Below are positions 23,506 to 31,929 of a DNA stretch of 64,000 nucleotides, piece by piece. Below the pieces are notes generated by a model. That model did not search any database and was not told the DNA's origin. It saw only the letters and a program-made list of their open reading frames with translations. Each line of letters begins with the position of its first letter. Positions within the stretch are counted from its first letter, which is position 1. Made by a program: the position numbers and the translations under genes. This DNA comes from a virus, in IMG/VR virus record IMGVR_UViG_3300032236_001850, positions 364,392-428,391 of that record, one strand, 5' to 3'.

Positions 23506-25290
23506 ATGGATAACAAAAAGGTCAATAAAACTATAGAGGTACTTACTGATTTTGAGCATATCATTAAAAGACCAACGATGTATGTTGGATCTGTTAAGAA
23601 GAGTGAGGAAACATTACCCATAATAGGCGACGGCTTCATTAAGGCTGTAAATAAGGAACATTCCATCGGGATGTATAAATTGTTTGATGAAGTGTTTGCA
23701 AATTCAGTAGACGAAGCGAAAAGGATGTCTACGTCAATGAAGACGATCATCGTTGAAGTCGATAGCAAGGAAAATCTTGTTTCCATAACTGACACCGGTG
23801 ATGGGTTCACTAACGGATCAACAATAAACAAAAAGAGTAAGTTAACTAATATAGAGACGGCTGTTTCGATGCTTAGAGCAGGTTCTAATTTTGATAATGA
23901 CGATATAGCGGAATCTATAGTTGGTACAAATGGTATGGGTGTATCTCTAGTTAATGCTTTATCGAATATGTTTGAGATAGAAACAACAAATGCTAATGAA
24001 ACGTATTTGCAAACCTGGACATCTTTTAAATCCAATAAAGCAACAATAACACCGAAGAAGAAGGGCACAAAAACAGGAACGAGAGTTTCTTTTATACCGA
24101 ATTCATCAGTCTTTGACAATTCAAAGTGGGACTATTCAACCATAATATCGTATCTTTGTTTGAAAAAGAGAGTTCTAGAAACTGAGGAAAAAACTGCATC
24201 TCTGAAGATCGAGTTTATCTGGAATGGTAAGAGTGAAATTATAGAATCTGGACTTAAGCCAGATTGGTCTGCAAAAGCAAATATTGGTGAAATTCTAATC
24301 TGGGAAAAAAGACCAGAATCCGGAACCTTTTCTTTTGTTAATAGTGCACTTTGTACCGGGATACACCAAAAGATAATACAAGATAAAATAAACATAGAAC
24401 TGGATGACACACTAGGTCATCATTTTTATGATACACTAATTATCCTAAATATGTCACCAAGTATAGTTAGATTTGGTGATCAGAATAAAACTAAATTTGT
24501 TTCTAAGAGGGAGGAAGTTGAACCGACCATAATGAGACACTTCGATTCTGTTCTGAATAAATTCTTTAAAAGTGACGTTTACAAGAAAATTAAAAAATCC
24601 GTTGACGATAGGAGAAAGGAATCTGAATTAAAGAAAATTAGGAAAGAAAAGAAAGGTATTAGAATCAAGAATTCGAATAAGTACTTTCCACCAACAGCAA
24701 TGAGAGCTGAAAATCTTTTTATAGTTGAAGGTTTAAGTGCAATGGGATCAATATTACAAAAAAGAGATCCTAAAAAGGATGGTGTTTATGCACTTAAGGG
24801 TAAGATAAAAAATGCTAGAAGTCTTTCAGATTTATCTGACAATAGAGAAATTCTCGAGCTCATGCAGATATTGAATTTAGATCCTGAAGGTCAGAATTTA
24901 ACCTGCCCATTTGAAAAAGTTGTTATAGCTACAGACCAGGATCCGGATGGTGCACATATTACTTCACTTCTGATAAATCTTTTCTATACTTGGTTTCCGT
25001 GGATGATCAAACAAAACCGAATACATTTTCTTGATACCCCGTTAGTAACGGTGGGTGATCGTGTTAAAAAATATTATTATTCTCTTGATGAATTTAAAAA
25101 GGCAAAAGGAGACAAAAATAATGTTAGGTACCTTAAGGGACTTGGTTCACTATCCTTGGAGGATTGGGATCATGTTATGAGTAATAGAAGAGTTACTGTA
25201 CTTAGAGAAGATCCAGCCACCAAAAAACATTTAGAGATGGCATTCGGAAAGTTATCAAGTGAAAGAAAAAAATGGCTAAGCTCCATGTAA
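23506..25290 (+). CDS. 39: Type II DNA topoisomerase large subunit, T4 gp39-like (ATPase plus TOPRIM)
   Basis: 594 residues from the ATG at 23506; a TTG at 23458 lies directly behind the terminator and is unlikely. GHKL ATPase marks: RPTMYVGSV, EVFANSVDEAKR and TDTGDGF, then GTNGMGVSLVNALS. A TOPRIM domain follows with IVEGLSAMGS and ATDQDPDGAHI. T4 splits this polypeptide into gp39 and gp60, whereas here ATPase and TOPRIM are one chain. With the gp52-like subunit at 28265 it forms the phage topoisomerase. The 50-bp leader is AT-rich, with a possible CATATAATATT -10 element. Confidence 0.93.
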   Translation: MDNKKVNKTIEVLTDFEHIIKRPTMYVGSVKKSEETLPIIGDGFIKAVNKEHSIGMYKLFDEVFANSVDEAKRMSTSMKTIIVEVDSKENLVSITDTGDGFTNGSTINKKSKLTNIETAVSMLRAGSNFDNDDIAESIVGTNGMGVSLVNALSNMFEIETTNANETYLQTWTSFKSNKATITPKKKGTKTGTRVSFIPNSSVFDNSKWDYSTIISYLCLKKRVLETEEKTASLKIEFIWNGKSEIIESGLKPDWSAKANIGEILIWEKRPESGTFSFVNSALCTGIHQKIIQDKINIELDDTLGHHFYDTLIILNMSPSIVRFGDQNKTKFVSKREEVEPTIMRHFDSVLNKFFKSDVYKKIKKSVDDRRKESELKKIRKEKKGIRIKNSNKYFPPTAMRAENLFIVEGLSAMGSILQKRDPKKDGVYALKGKIKNARSLSDLSDNREILELMQILNLDPEGQNLTCPFEKVVIATDQDPDGAHITSLLINLFYTWFPWMIKQNRIHFLDTPLVTVGDRVKKYYYSLDEFKKAKGDKNNVRYLKGLGSLSLEDWDHVMSNRRVTVLREDPATKKHLEMAFGKLSSERKKWLSSM

Positions 25291-25330
25291 ATATTTTTTT
25301 ATATCGAATAAATAATTTATATTTGCATAA
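25291..25330 (+). promoter_or_regulatory. Early, host-like promoter
   Basis: ATTTTTTT, ATATCGAATAAA, then TATATTTGC with the -7 box at 25318-25325. It lies between the topoisomerase gene and uvsE. The -7 box matches the Bacteroidetes primary sigma consensus TAnnTTTG. Confidence 0.75.
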
Positions 25331-25338
25331 AAAATAAC

Positions 25339-26292
25339 ATGGATAGAAAATTAGGTTACTGCTGCATCAACATGACTCTTTCTGAGAGCAAAGAAAAGAT
25401 CACTACAAACAGAGGAATGGTTAAGAAAACATTCACCGAAAAGGGATTGGACTATGTTTCTGATCTTGCTTTGCAAAACGTTAAGGATCTTAGAAAAATA
25501 CTAGAGTGGAATCATGCTAATGGTATAGGAATGTATAGAATGTCGAGTGATATGTTCCCATGGTGTTCTGAGTATGAAATATCTGATCTTAAGGACTATT
25601 CCGAGATATGCGGAATACTTAAAGGCTGCGGAGATTTTGTTAAATCCGTTGAACAGAGAATAACCTTCCATCCCTCACCTTATGGGGTTCTTGCTTCTGA
25701 AAGACCCGATGTTGTAGTGAAAGCAATAAAGGAATTATCACAGCATGGTGAGATAATGGATATGATGGGATTGGATAGATCTGTTTATTACCCGATCAAT
25801 ATTCATGTTAATACAACAAAGCCAGATAAAGAAACAGCAGCAAACAGATTTTGTGAGAATTTTGAATTGTTACCAGATTCTGTTAAGACAAGGTTGGTTG
25901 TAGAGGTAGATGACAAGAAATCACAATATACCTCTCTTGATTTGCATAGAATGATTTATTCTAAAATTGGAATACCAGTTACTTTCGACTATTTGCATAA
26001 CGAATGCAATCCACCAGAGAATATTTGCGAAGAGGCATCGCTTAGAGTTTGTTTATCCACGTGGCCAGAGAACATACCAGCAATTACCCATTACTCGGAT
26101 TCTAAGAGAATGTTTGAGGATTCGACAGCTAAAGAGGTTGCTCATTCTGATTGGGTTTGGAGAGGACCCGAAACTTATGACCTTTTATTCGATATAGAAT
26201 TCGAAATAAAAATGAAAGAGAAAGCTCTATTGAAATATATGGAGGAAAAAAATAATAAATTATATGAGCGAGAATGTAATACAGGAATTTGA
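25339..26292 (+). CDS. uvsE: UV damage endonuclease (UvsE/UVDE family)
   Basis: 317 residues, TIM-barrel type. Recognisable: KLGYCCINMTL at the start, LRKILEWNHANGIGMYRMSSDMFPW near 50-74, HPSPYGVLAS near 113, NIHVN near 154, VEVDDKK near 195 and a HYSDSKR near 258. These carry the metal-binding His/Glu/Asp of the family. UVDE nicks DNA 5' of UV photoproducts and other lesions, starting an excision path independent of UvrABC. T4 itself uses the unrelated DenV. Driven by an early promoter. Confidence 0.9.
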   Translation: MDRKLGYCCINMTLSESKEKITTNRGMVKKTFTEKGLDYVSDLALQNVKDLRKILEWNHANGIGMYRMSSDMFPWCSEYEISDLKDYSEICGILKGCGDFVKSVEQRITFHPSPYGVLASERPDVVVKAIKELSQHGEIMDMMGLDRSVYYPINIHVNTTKPDKETAANRFCENFELLPDSVKTRLVVEVDDKKSQYTSLDLHRMIYSKIGIPVTFDYLHNECNPPENICEEASLRVCLSTWPENIPAITHYSDSKRMFEDSTAKEVAHSDWVWRGPETYDLLFDIEFEIKMKEKALLKYMEEKNNKLYERECNTGI

Positions 26293-26497
26293 GGATTCGT
26301 TATCCAATAATATCCAGAATCCCGACATAAAATATAGTTTGGATAGAGTTATAGAGGGAGAAGTTAAGTATGGATATTTAACTGAGAAATTCGGAAAGGA
26401 AAGGGTTGATGCTCTTGTTTCCGATTTTCTATTTTTATCTGATTTTGACTTTTTCCTTAAAATAAAAGAAAAATTAGAAAATAATGGGAATGATTAG
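26264..26497 (+). CDS. Small unknown helical protein
   Basis: 77 residues, overlapping uvsE by 29 bp and the next gene by 14 bp. Acidic and helical (DALVSDFLFLSDFDFFLKIKEKLE). It may be a distant relative of the adjacent YE-x-C family small proteins, but lacks the Cys. Confidence 0.5.
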   Translation: MSENVIQEFEDSLSNNIQNPDIKYSLDRVIEGEVKYGYLTEKFGKERVDALVSDFLFLSDFDFFLKIKEKLENNGND

Positions 26498-26840
26498 CTT
26501 TAATGGTGGATTTGGTGGATTTCCAACTCATCCCCAATATGGTATATTAAAAAAACATATTGAAAGATCCATCCAGGATATATTTTTAAACTCATTAAGA
26601 GATCGTATGGATGATCTCGTTTATGTTTTCGATAACACTGAACAGATAGATTCCTTTATAGGAAGGATGCTTAAATATTGGGAGGGAACAGAAAATTATG
26701 AAACGTGCATGGAAATAAAAAATCTTTCCGAACCACTTAAAACTAAATGGAAGGGTAAGGGAGTTCTTGAACCTGGAGAAGCCTCCATAAAAATAAAGGA
26801 TATTTTTAAATCCACACAGAATAATGAAGGACCACTATAA
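26484..26840 (+). CDS. Small protein of a four-member paralogous family (ExYExC motif)
   Basis: 118 residues. The segment [27 protein letters not shown] matches in pattern three genes at 41184, 41487 and 41674 (a helix with Y/W, E, then YE-x-C and a following helix). Function unknown. The N-terminus [13 protein letters not shown] is glycine-rich. It ends inside the start of dnaJ (17-bp overlap), so the two are translationally coupled. Confidence 0.55.
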   Translation: MGMISFNGGFGGFPTHPQYGILKKHIERSIQDIFLNSLRDRMDDLVYVFDNTEQIDSFIGRMLKYWEGTENYETCMEIKNLSEPLKTKWKGKGVLEPGEASIKIKDIFKSTQNNEGPL

Positions 26841-27867
26841 AACATTAGGATTATCTAAAAATGCAACGGCTGACGAAATAAAGAAAGCTTACAGAAAATT
26901 AGCAGTTAAATACCATCCTGATAAAACTGGTAATGATCCTGTTTTGGAGGGTAAATTCAAGGAGATTAACGAAGCATATGAAATTCTATCTGACCCCAAG
27001 AAAAGAGAAAATTACGATACTCCAAATTCTTTCGGAGGAAGTTTTAACTGGGGTGGTAGCAATCAGGGTAATCCTTTCCAGAATGCGGATTTTGGAAATT
27101 TCTGGGGTGCTGGTAGAGGTTCTGCAAATCCATTCGGTAATCAAAGGATTAGAAAGGGAAACAATATAAACGTATATGTCACTGTTTCGTTGGAAGAGAT
27201 GATGTCTGGAACTAACAAAAAAGTTAGAGTGAATCGTGCGACACAATGTTTGGATTGTAGTGGTACTGGTGCAGAATTTGGACACACTAATGATTGTGAC
27301 GAATGTCATGGTTCTGGTAAGAAGACGAGAACAGTAAATCATGCTTTTGGTGTGATGGAGTCCGTTGAGGATTGTAGAAAATGTACAGGAAGCGGAAAGG
27401 TATCTGAGCATAAATGTTCCTTTTGTAGCGGGAGTGGTACAATAAGAAAAGACGAGGAGATGGAAATAAATATACCTAAGGGATCCATATCTGGGGTTTC
27501 ATATATGGTTATGAGTAAGGGTGATTGGTTAAAATCCCCATGTAATCCCGGAGATCTTATAGTTAATATTAATGAATTTTTACATCCAGTTTATACGAGG
27601 GATGGAAATAATCTTATCCATGATGCACAGATCTCTTTCAAGGACGCCTGTCTTGGTACCGAGATAGAAATTAGCAATTTAAAGGGCTCAGCATATAGAA
27701 TCAAAATACCCGCGGGTACTTCGTCCGGCAAAATCTTCAGATTACCAGGAAAGGGTATACCTGAATTTAATGGTTTTGGTAGTGGTGATATACTAGTTAA
27801 AGCACATATAAAAATACCTACCGATTTAAACGAAGAGCAAATAAATGCTCTTGAATACTTTTCATAA
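26824..27867 (+). CDS. dnaJ: DnaJ-type co-chaperone
   Basis: 347 residues with full type I layout: J domain with YHPDKTG (HPD loop near 33-35), a G/F-rich stretch at ~66-110, four zinc motifs [24 protein letters not shown] and CSFCSGSG (~140-205), then the two beta-domains ending near 345. It should stimulate host DnaK. A complete phage-encoded DnaJ is uncommon; a role in replisome or virion protein folding is inferred. The dimerisation tail is short compared with bacterial DnaJ (~375). Confidence 0.93.
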   Translation: MKDHYKTLGLSKNATADEIKKAYRKLAVKYHPDKTGNDPVLEGKFKEINEAYEILSDPKKRENYDTPNSFGGSFNWGGSNQGNPFQNADFGNFWGAGRGSANPFGNQRIRKGNNINVYVTVSLEEMMSGTNKKVRVNRATQCLDCSGTGAEFGHTNDCDECHGSGKKTRTVNHAFGVMESVEDCRKCTGSGKVSEHKCSFCSGSGTIRKDEEMEINIPKGSISGVSYMVMSKGDWLKSPCNPGDLIVNINEFLHPVYTRDGNNLIHDAQISFKDACLGTEIEISNLKGSAYRIKIPAGTSSGKIFRLPGKGIPEFNGFGSGDILVKAHIKIPTDLNEEQINALEYFS

Positions 27868-28208
27868 TGAATATACTTTTTATACTTTTCGTTGGTTGGT
27901 GTATAACATCAACCACAGTGAATGCTGATGTATTAGATCCAATAAGAAATTATCTATTAGTTAAATCACCAAAATTATCTAAGCTTATGACATGCGTTAG
28001 ATGTCTTGGTTTTTGGGTTGGTGCTCTTCTTTTTGGTGTTATAAATTATCTTGGTAATCTTGATTCTTTTTTTGGCTTACCCATTTATTTTAATTATTTC
28101 ATTTTTCCTTTTGTTCAAAGTTCAAGCGGAGTTATTATGGAATCTGTCCTTGTATTTTTACATAGCAGAAACACTGTTGTTATTAATAACAATGACAATC
28201 CCAAATAA
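27867..28208 (+). CDS. Membrane protein, DUF1360-like
   Basis: 113 residues with two to three hydrophobic segments (~1-18, ~48-63, ~70-100) and the motif TCVRCLGFWVGALLFG (C-x-x-C-x-GFW-x-G), which is typical of the DUF1360 family. The 1-bp overlap (stop/start) with dnaJ shows coupling. Function unknown. Confidence 0.65.
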   Translation: MNILFILFVGWCITSTTVNADVLDPIRNYLLVKSPKLSKLMTCVRCLGFWVGALLFGVINYLGNLDSFFGLPIYFNYFIFPFVQSSSGVIMESVLVFLHSRNTVVINNNDNPK

Positions 28209-28264
28209 TTTCAAAAAGTTAAGAAACAATATCAAAAATGAACATAAAATAATAAAATCTTTAT

Positions 28265-29668
28265 ATGAACAATCATTTAAACATCACGGATCAAATAAAC
28301 ACTCAGTATAGATCCTATGCTCTTTATGTTTTGCAAAGTAGAGGTATACCAAATTTTTATGATTCATTAACCCCAGTTCAGAGATTAATACTTGAGAATT
28401 CACCAAGCAGATTTAGTAAAACTGTTGGTCTTGTTGGTGAAGTAATTAAAACCGGATTATATCATCATGGTGATTCATCCCTGGCCGGAGCTATTTCTAA
28501 ATTGGCTAGACCTTTTGGTTGTTCCTATGGAATATTGGAGGGTGATGGTTTTTTCGGTTCACCTGTAAATCCAAGTCCGTCCGCACCGAGATATACTGCT
28601 GTTAAGATAAATCAAAAAATCAGAGATATTATAACCAAGAATTCTGATCTAAACGAAAAGAATGAGGAAGGTGGACATGATTGGGTGCACGTTGAGGTTC
28701 CTATCGGTTTATTAACACATATTGTTGGTATAGCAGTTGGATATAGAAGTAATATACTTCCTAGAAAATTCGAGGACATAGTTGAATACCTACAAGGCTC
28801 TACAAAGCTTTTAAAGCCCCATTTTAAGGACTTTAGCGGAAAGATAAGCAAATATATGAATGAGGAGAATTCGTGGCTGCTAGAGAGCGGTTTTGAGGTT
28901 GATTCACATAGAAAGATAATAAGAATATTTGATCTTCCGCCAGTTATGAGATATGACAGTTTCATTAACAAACTGGAATTAAAATTGGAGAAATCTGGAT
29001 ATGATTACAGAATAGAAAATAAGTCTCAAAGTAAGTGTGAATTGGCAGTCCAAATAAAGGGTAACGTTACATCGGAAACATTCACAGCTATAGCTGATCA
29101 TATTTCCAAGCTTACTAAAATTATAGTTAAGGAGGATGTTATATTTGTTAGGGATGGTAATGTAATGGAATTTGGTTCGGTTAAGGAGTATCTAGATCAC
29201 TTTAAACAACATCTGGAGTTAGTTAAGCTTAAAAGGATAATTAGAGATAATGAGGATAATATTAGAGAACTTAAATTTCTAGAAGCTAAGCTTCTTTTTC
29301 TTAATTTTATGATTGAAAAGAAAAGAAAAAATGATGAGATAATTAAATTTCTATCAGATTTTGAATCTTGGATATCCTCTAGACTACAAAGAATAGAAAT
29401 AGTAAAGTTATCTCCTGAATACATTAAGGAAACTAAAGAAGCTATAGACTCTATAAAAAAGGAGATTGAAAAAATTAAAAAATCAATATCAGCACAAGAA
29501 AAGATCTATAAGAAGGTATCTGCCGATGTGGAAAAACTAGGTAACGGAGCTTCTAAAAAAATACAAAATAGTTTATTTGAAACATATCATGATGATGGAA
29601 TAGAGGTATTCCAAGTTAATGAGGAGGAATTTGAAGAAACAACAGAGGAAGAAAACGAAGAATTTTAA
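28265..29668 (+). CDS. 52: Type II DNA topoisomerase medium subunit, T4 gp52-like
   Basis: 467 residues, GyrA/ParC-like breakage-reunion part. It begins with YRSYALYVLQSRGIPNFYDSLTPVQR, a family hallmark. The catalytic Tyr lies in SAPRYTAVKI near residue 110, and IREL..LEAKLLFLN helices form the coiled coil near 340-450. The tail is acidic (EEFEETTEEENEEF). It works with the gp39-like subunit at 23506. The two genes are separated by uvsE, dnaJ and others. Confidence 0.93.
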   Translation: MNNHLNITDQINTQYRSYALYVLQSRGIPNFYDSLTPVQRLILENSPSRFSKTVGLVGEVIKTGLYHHGDSSLAGAISKLARPFGCSYGILEGDGFFGSPVNPSPSAPRYTAVKINQKIRDIITKNSDLNEKNEEGGHDWVHVEVPIGLLTHIVGIAVGYRSNILPRKFEDIVEYLQGSTKLLKPHFKDFSGKISKYMNEENSWLLESGFEVDSHRKIIRIFDLPPVMRYDSFINKLELKLEKSGYDYRIENKSQSKCELAVQIKGNVTSETFTAIADHISKLTKIIVKEDVIFVRDGNVMEFGSVKEYLDHFKQHLELVKLKRIIRDNEDNIRELKFLEAKLLFLNFMIEKKRKNDEIIKFLSDFESWISSRLQRIEIVKLSPEYIKETKEAIDSIKKEIEKIKKSISAQEKIYKKVSADVEKLGNGASKKIQNSLFETYHDDGIEVFQVNEEEFEETTEEENEEF

Positions 29669-29689
29669 TAATTAAATATTTTAATAAAA

Positions 29690-30457
29690 ATGAGGTTAAG
29701 AATAACAAGTATACCTAATTTGATTGTCTTTTTGAAAAGACTAAAAGCAGTAGAAAAAAGTGTTATATTGGAAATAAACAAAGATAATATTTTCAGTAAA
29801 GTTCACACACCAGATAAGGCAACAATGAAATATTCGAGTCTTGATATGGACAAAGTTTTTGAAACAAATTTCGATTGGACTTCAATTAAGCATGATCGTG
29901 TTAAAATTGGACTTAATGATGTTACCAGATTAATGGAAGCATTTAAACACTTCAGACCTGAAGAGGAAGTTAATTTGGAACTCGACATTGCAACAGTTGA
30001 CGATTCTAGTGTTTCCACTGAATTAAGACTTGTTTCTCCATCGTTGACTATTAGATTAAGATGTTCTGATCTTACTATGCTTTCCTATGTTGAGGATAAG
30101 ATATTATCAATGGTTCATTCTAAGGATGATTGTCTTGTTAATTTCAAAATGTATCAATCAGATTTCACGACAATCAGTTCACTTTGTGGAATGGACAGCG
30201 ATAGCCAGGAGATACTTTGTTTTGAAATTGATGATAAAACGGTTCATGCAATAGGTAACTCGTTCAATTATAAATTGAATATAGGCTCTAGTGAAATTAT
30301 ATTAGATGATAGCGACAAAGAAACTGCTAACATTTACAAAAGTCAGCTTGGGTATATGGAATCTGAATTTTGTGATGTTTTTGTGCATGATAATAGATTA
30401 GTTTTATTTTCGGAACAATCTGCAACTTCCATAGCAATAGGTTTAGTTGAGAAATAA
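29690..30457 (+). CDS. 45: Sliding clamp, T4 gp45-like (probable)
   Basis: 255 residues (T4 gp45: 228). The alternation of strands fits a PCNA/gp45 clamp: KSVILEINKDNIFSKVHTPD at ~24-43, KIGLNDVTRLMEAFKHF at ~70-86 and a C-terminal NRLVLFSEQSATSIAIGLVEK. It has no catalytic motif. Location immediately upstream of the polymerase C-terminal half, 14 bp apart, supports a clamp. By-eye similarity alone is limited. Confidence 0.7.
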   Translation: MRLRITSIPNLIVFLKRLKAVEKSVILEINKDNIFSKVHTPDKATMKYSSLDMDKVFETNFDWTSIKHDRVKIGLNDVTRLMEAFKHFRPEEEVNLELDIATVDDSSVSTELRLVSPSLTIRLRCSDLTMLSYVEDKILSMVHSKDDCLVNFKMYQSDFTTISSLCGMDSDSQEILCFEIDDKTVHAIGNSFNYKLNIGSSEIILDDSDKETANIYKSQLGYMESEFCDVFVHDNRLVLFSEQSATSIAIGLVEK

Positions 30458-30470
30458 TAATTGATAGAAA

Positions 30471-31616
30471 ATGACTCCAGAAGAAATTAAAGAGATTGAA
30501 GAAAAAATAGAGAGGCTCACCGCTCTTAAAAATGAGTATAAGAACGAGGAGCAAGCAGTAAAGTTAACAATGAACTCCATCTATGGAGCGATTGGTAACA
30601 ACTATTTCGTTTGCTTCAATCCTGATGTTGCCGAGGCGGTAACCCTCCAGGGTCAGGATCTTATCAAATACTCTGAAAAAATATTACATAAGTATTTCCA
30701 TGAACATTGGCATCTTGACACGGAGCTGCACGAAAAACTTGGATTGACTCAGGTTAAAAGAGTTACAAATCCATTAGTCGTTTATGGAGATACTGATTCT
30801 AATTATGTTACATTTCAGGAGGTGGTGGATTCCTGTGATTATCAGGGGGATGCTAAGGATCTAATTATTAAGATAAATCAATATAGACTTAATGATTATC
30901 TTAAAAAATGTTTTGATATCTACTCCAAAAAATGGAACACCGAGAACTATCAGGATTTTGAGCTTGAAACACTTGCTATAAATGCTATATTTCTCGGTAA
31001 GAAAAAATATGTTGCAAATCTTGTTTATGATTCGGGATTGCACATGGAACCTCTTTCAACATTAAAAACCACTGGTGTTGAGATGATTAAGGGAGGTACA
31101 CCGCCTTTCGTTAGAGAGAAACTTATCTACTTAACCAAATTGATCTTTAGTAAAGGTAGATCTTTCGATATACGTGAGTTTGTGAAGGAACTTAAATCAA
31201 TTAAGAAGGAGTTCAAGTTACAGGAACCTCAGAATATATCGGCTTCCATAAATGTGAATAGCTATGATAAGATACTGAACGATACAACAGGATTTGAAGT
31301 TGCTAAGGCTTGTCCTATACATGTTAGAGCATCAGGTTATCACAACTATCTTTTGAACAATTCACCATACAAGACCAAGTACTCGCTCATCCGTGCGGGA
31401 GATAAAGTTAATTTATATTTTGTAAAAACTAAAAATATAAATGATAGTAACATATTTGCATATCCACAGGGAACATTTCCGTACGAATTTGCTCCGCCTT
31501 TGGATTACGATGAACAATTCACAAAAACCATTCTTGATCCCATAAACAGATTCATCGAGGTGATGGGATACAACCAAATAAGTCCCAATCTATTTATGGT
31601 TAACGCTCTTTTTTAA
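30471..31616 (+). CDS. 43: DNA polymerase (family B), C-terminal half: motifs B and C, palm and thumb
   Basis: 381 residues. It opens with a charged helix (MTPEEIKEIEEKIERLTALK), then motif B KLTMNSIYGAIGNNYF near 31-46, motif C VVYGDTDSNYV near 103-113, and the thumb. The C-terminus NQISPNLFMVNALF resembles the clamp-binding tail of T4 gp43 (ASLDFLF). Together with the gene at 14738 it sums to 849 residues, near gp43 (898). Its first helix would pair with the last helix of the N-terminal chain as the two antiparallel fingers helices. Placed next to the clamp gene. Confidence 0.93.
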   Translation: MTPEEIKEIEEKIERLTALKNEYKNEEQAVKLTMNSIYGAIGNNYFVCFNPDVAEAVTLQGQDLIKYSEKILHKYFHEHWHLDTELHEKLGLTQVKRVTNPLVVYGDTDSNYVTFQEVVDSCDYQGDAKDLIIKINQYRLNDYLKKCFDIYSKKWNTENYQDFELETLAINAIFLGKKKYVANLVYDSGLHMEPLSTLKTTGVEMIKGGTPPFVREKLIYLTKLIFSKGRSFDIREFVKELKSIKKEFKLQEPQNISASINVNSYDKILNDTTGFEVAKACPIHVRASGYHNYLLNNSPYKTKYSLIRAGDKVNLYFVKTKNINDSNIFAYPQGTFPYEFAPPLDYDEQFTKTILDPINRFIEVMGYNQISPNLFMVNALF

Positions 31617-31617
31617 T

Positions 31618-31887
31618 ATGGATAATTTTTTTGAAAATCTGGATAAAGATGATTTTGGAGATTATGTTGTTTTGCTTATAGAAGAAGCAAACTATATAAT
31701 ACACAATAGAGTTGAATATCTTAAGGATAAGAGAATGTCAGAGGATGAAAAAATCGATAGGCTTAAGGAGCTTATGGATTTTTTCATTCTTGAGGATCAT
31801 ATGATAATTTATGATGATCTTTGGTCCATCATGAATATGATACTTCTCAAAAAATATATCCAGTGTAGCGCATCTGATCTTATATAA
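31618..31887 (+). CDS. Small acidic helical protein, unknown
   Basis: 89 residues, mostly Asp/Glu/Leu/Ile, likely all helical. It starts 1 bp after the polymerase stop, so it is co-translated. The C-terminal half (LKELMDFFILEDHMIIYDD) faintly recalls the ExYExC family without the Cys. Function unknown. Confidence 0.55.
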   Translation: MDNFFENLDKDDFGDYVVLLIEEANYIIHNRVEYLKDKRMSEDEKIDRLKELMDFFILEDHMIIYDDLWSIMNMILLKKYIQCSASDLI

Positions 31888-31902
31888 TTGTATTGTCTTT
31901 AG

Positions 31903-31910
31903 GATATATA
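31903..31910 (+). promoter_or_regulatory. Late-type promoter motif GATATATA
   Basis: TTTAGGATATATACATG lies 20 bp before the RimK-RimB fusion gene and after the end of the polymerase unit. Confidence 0.6.
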
Positions 31911-31929
31911 CATGATAAAATAATCAAGG

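Noticed and set aside
28051-28311. Hydrophobic 86-residue ORF between the DUF1360-like gene and gene 52
   Set aside because: It overlaps the DUF1360-like gene by 158 bp and gene 52 by 47 bp in another frame. Its hydrophobicity is the usual shadow of a membrane gene. A 39-codon end part (28192-28311) is only marginally possible.
14700-31600. Homing endonuclease or other mobile gene as cause of the gene 43 split
   Set aside because: No GIY-YIG, HNH or LAGLIDADG-type protein was recognised between or beside the two halves. The element could have been lost.
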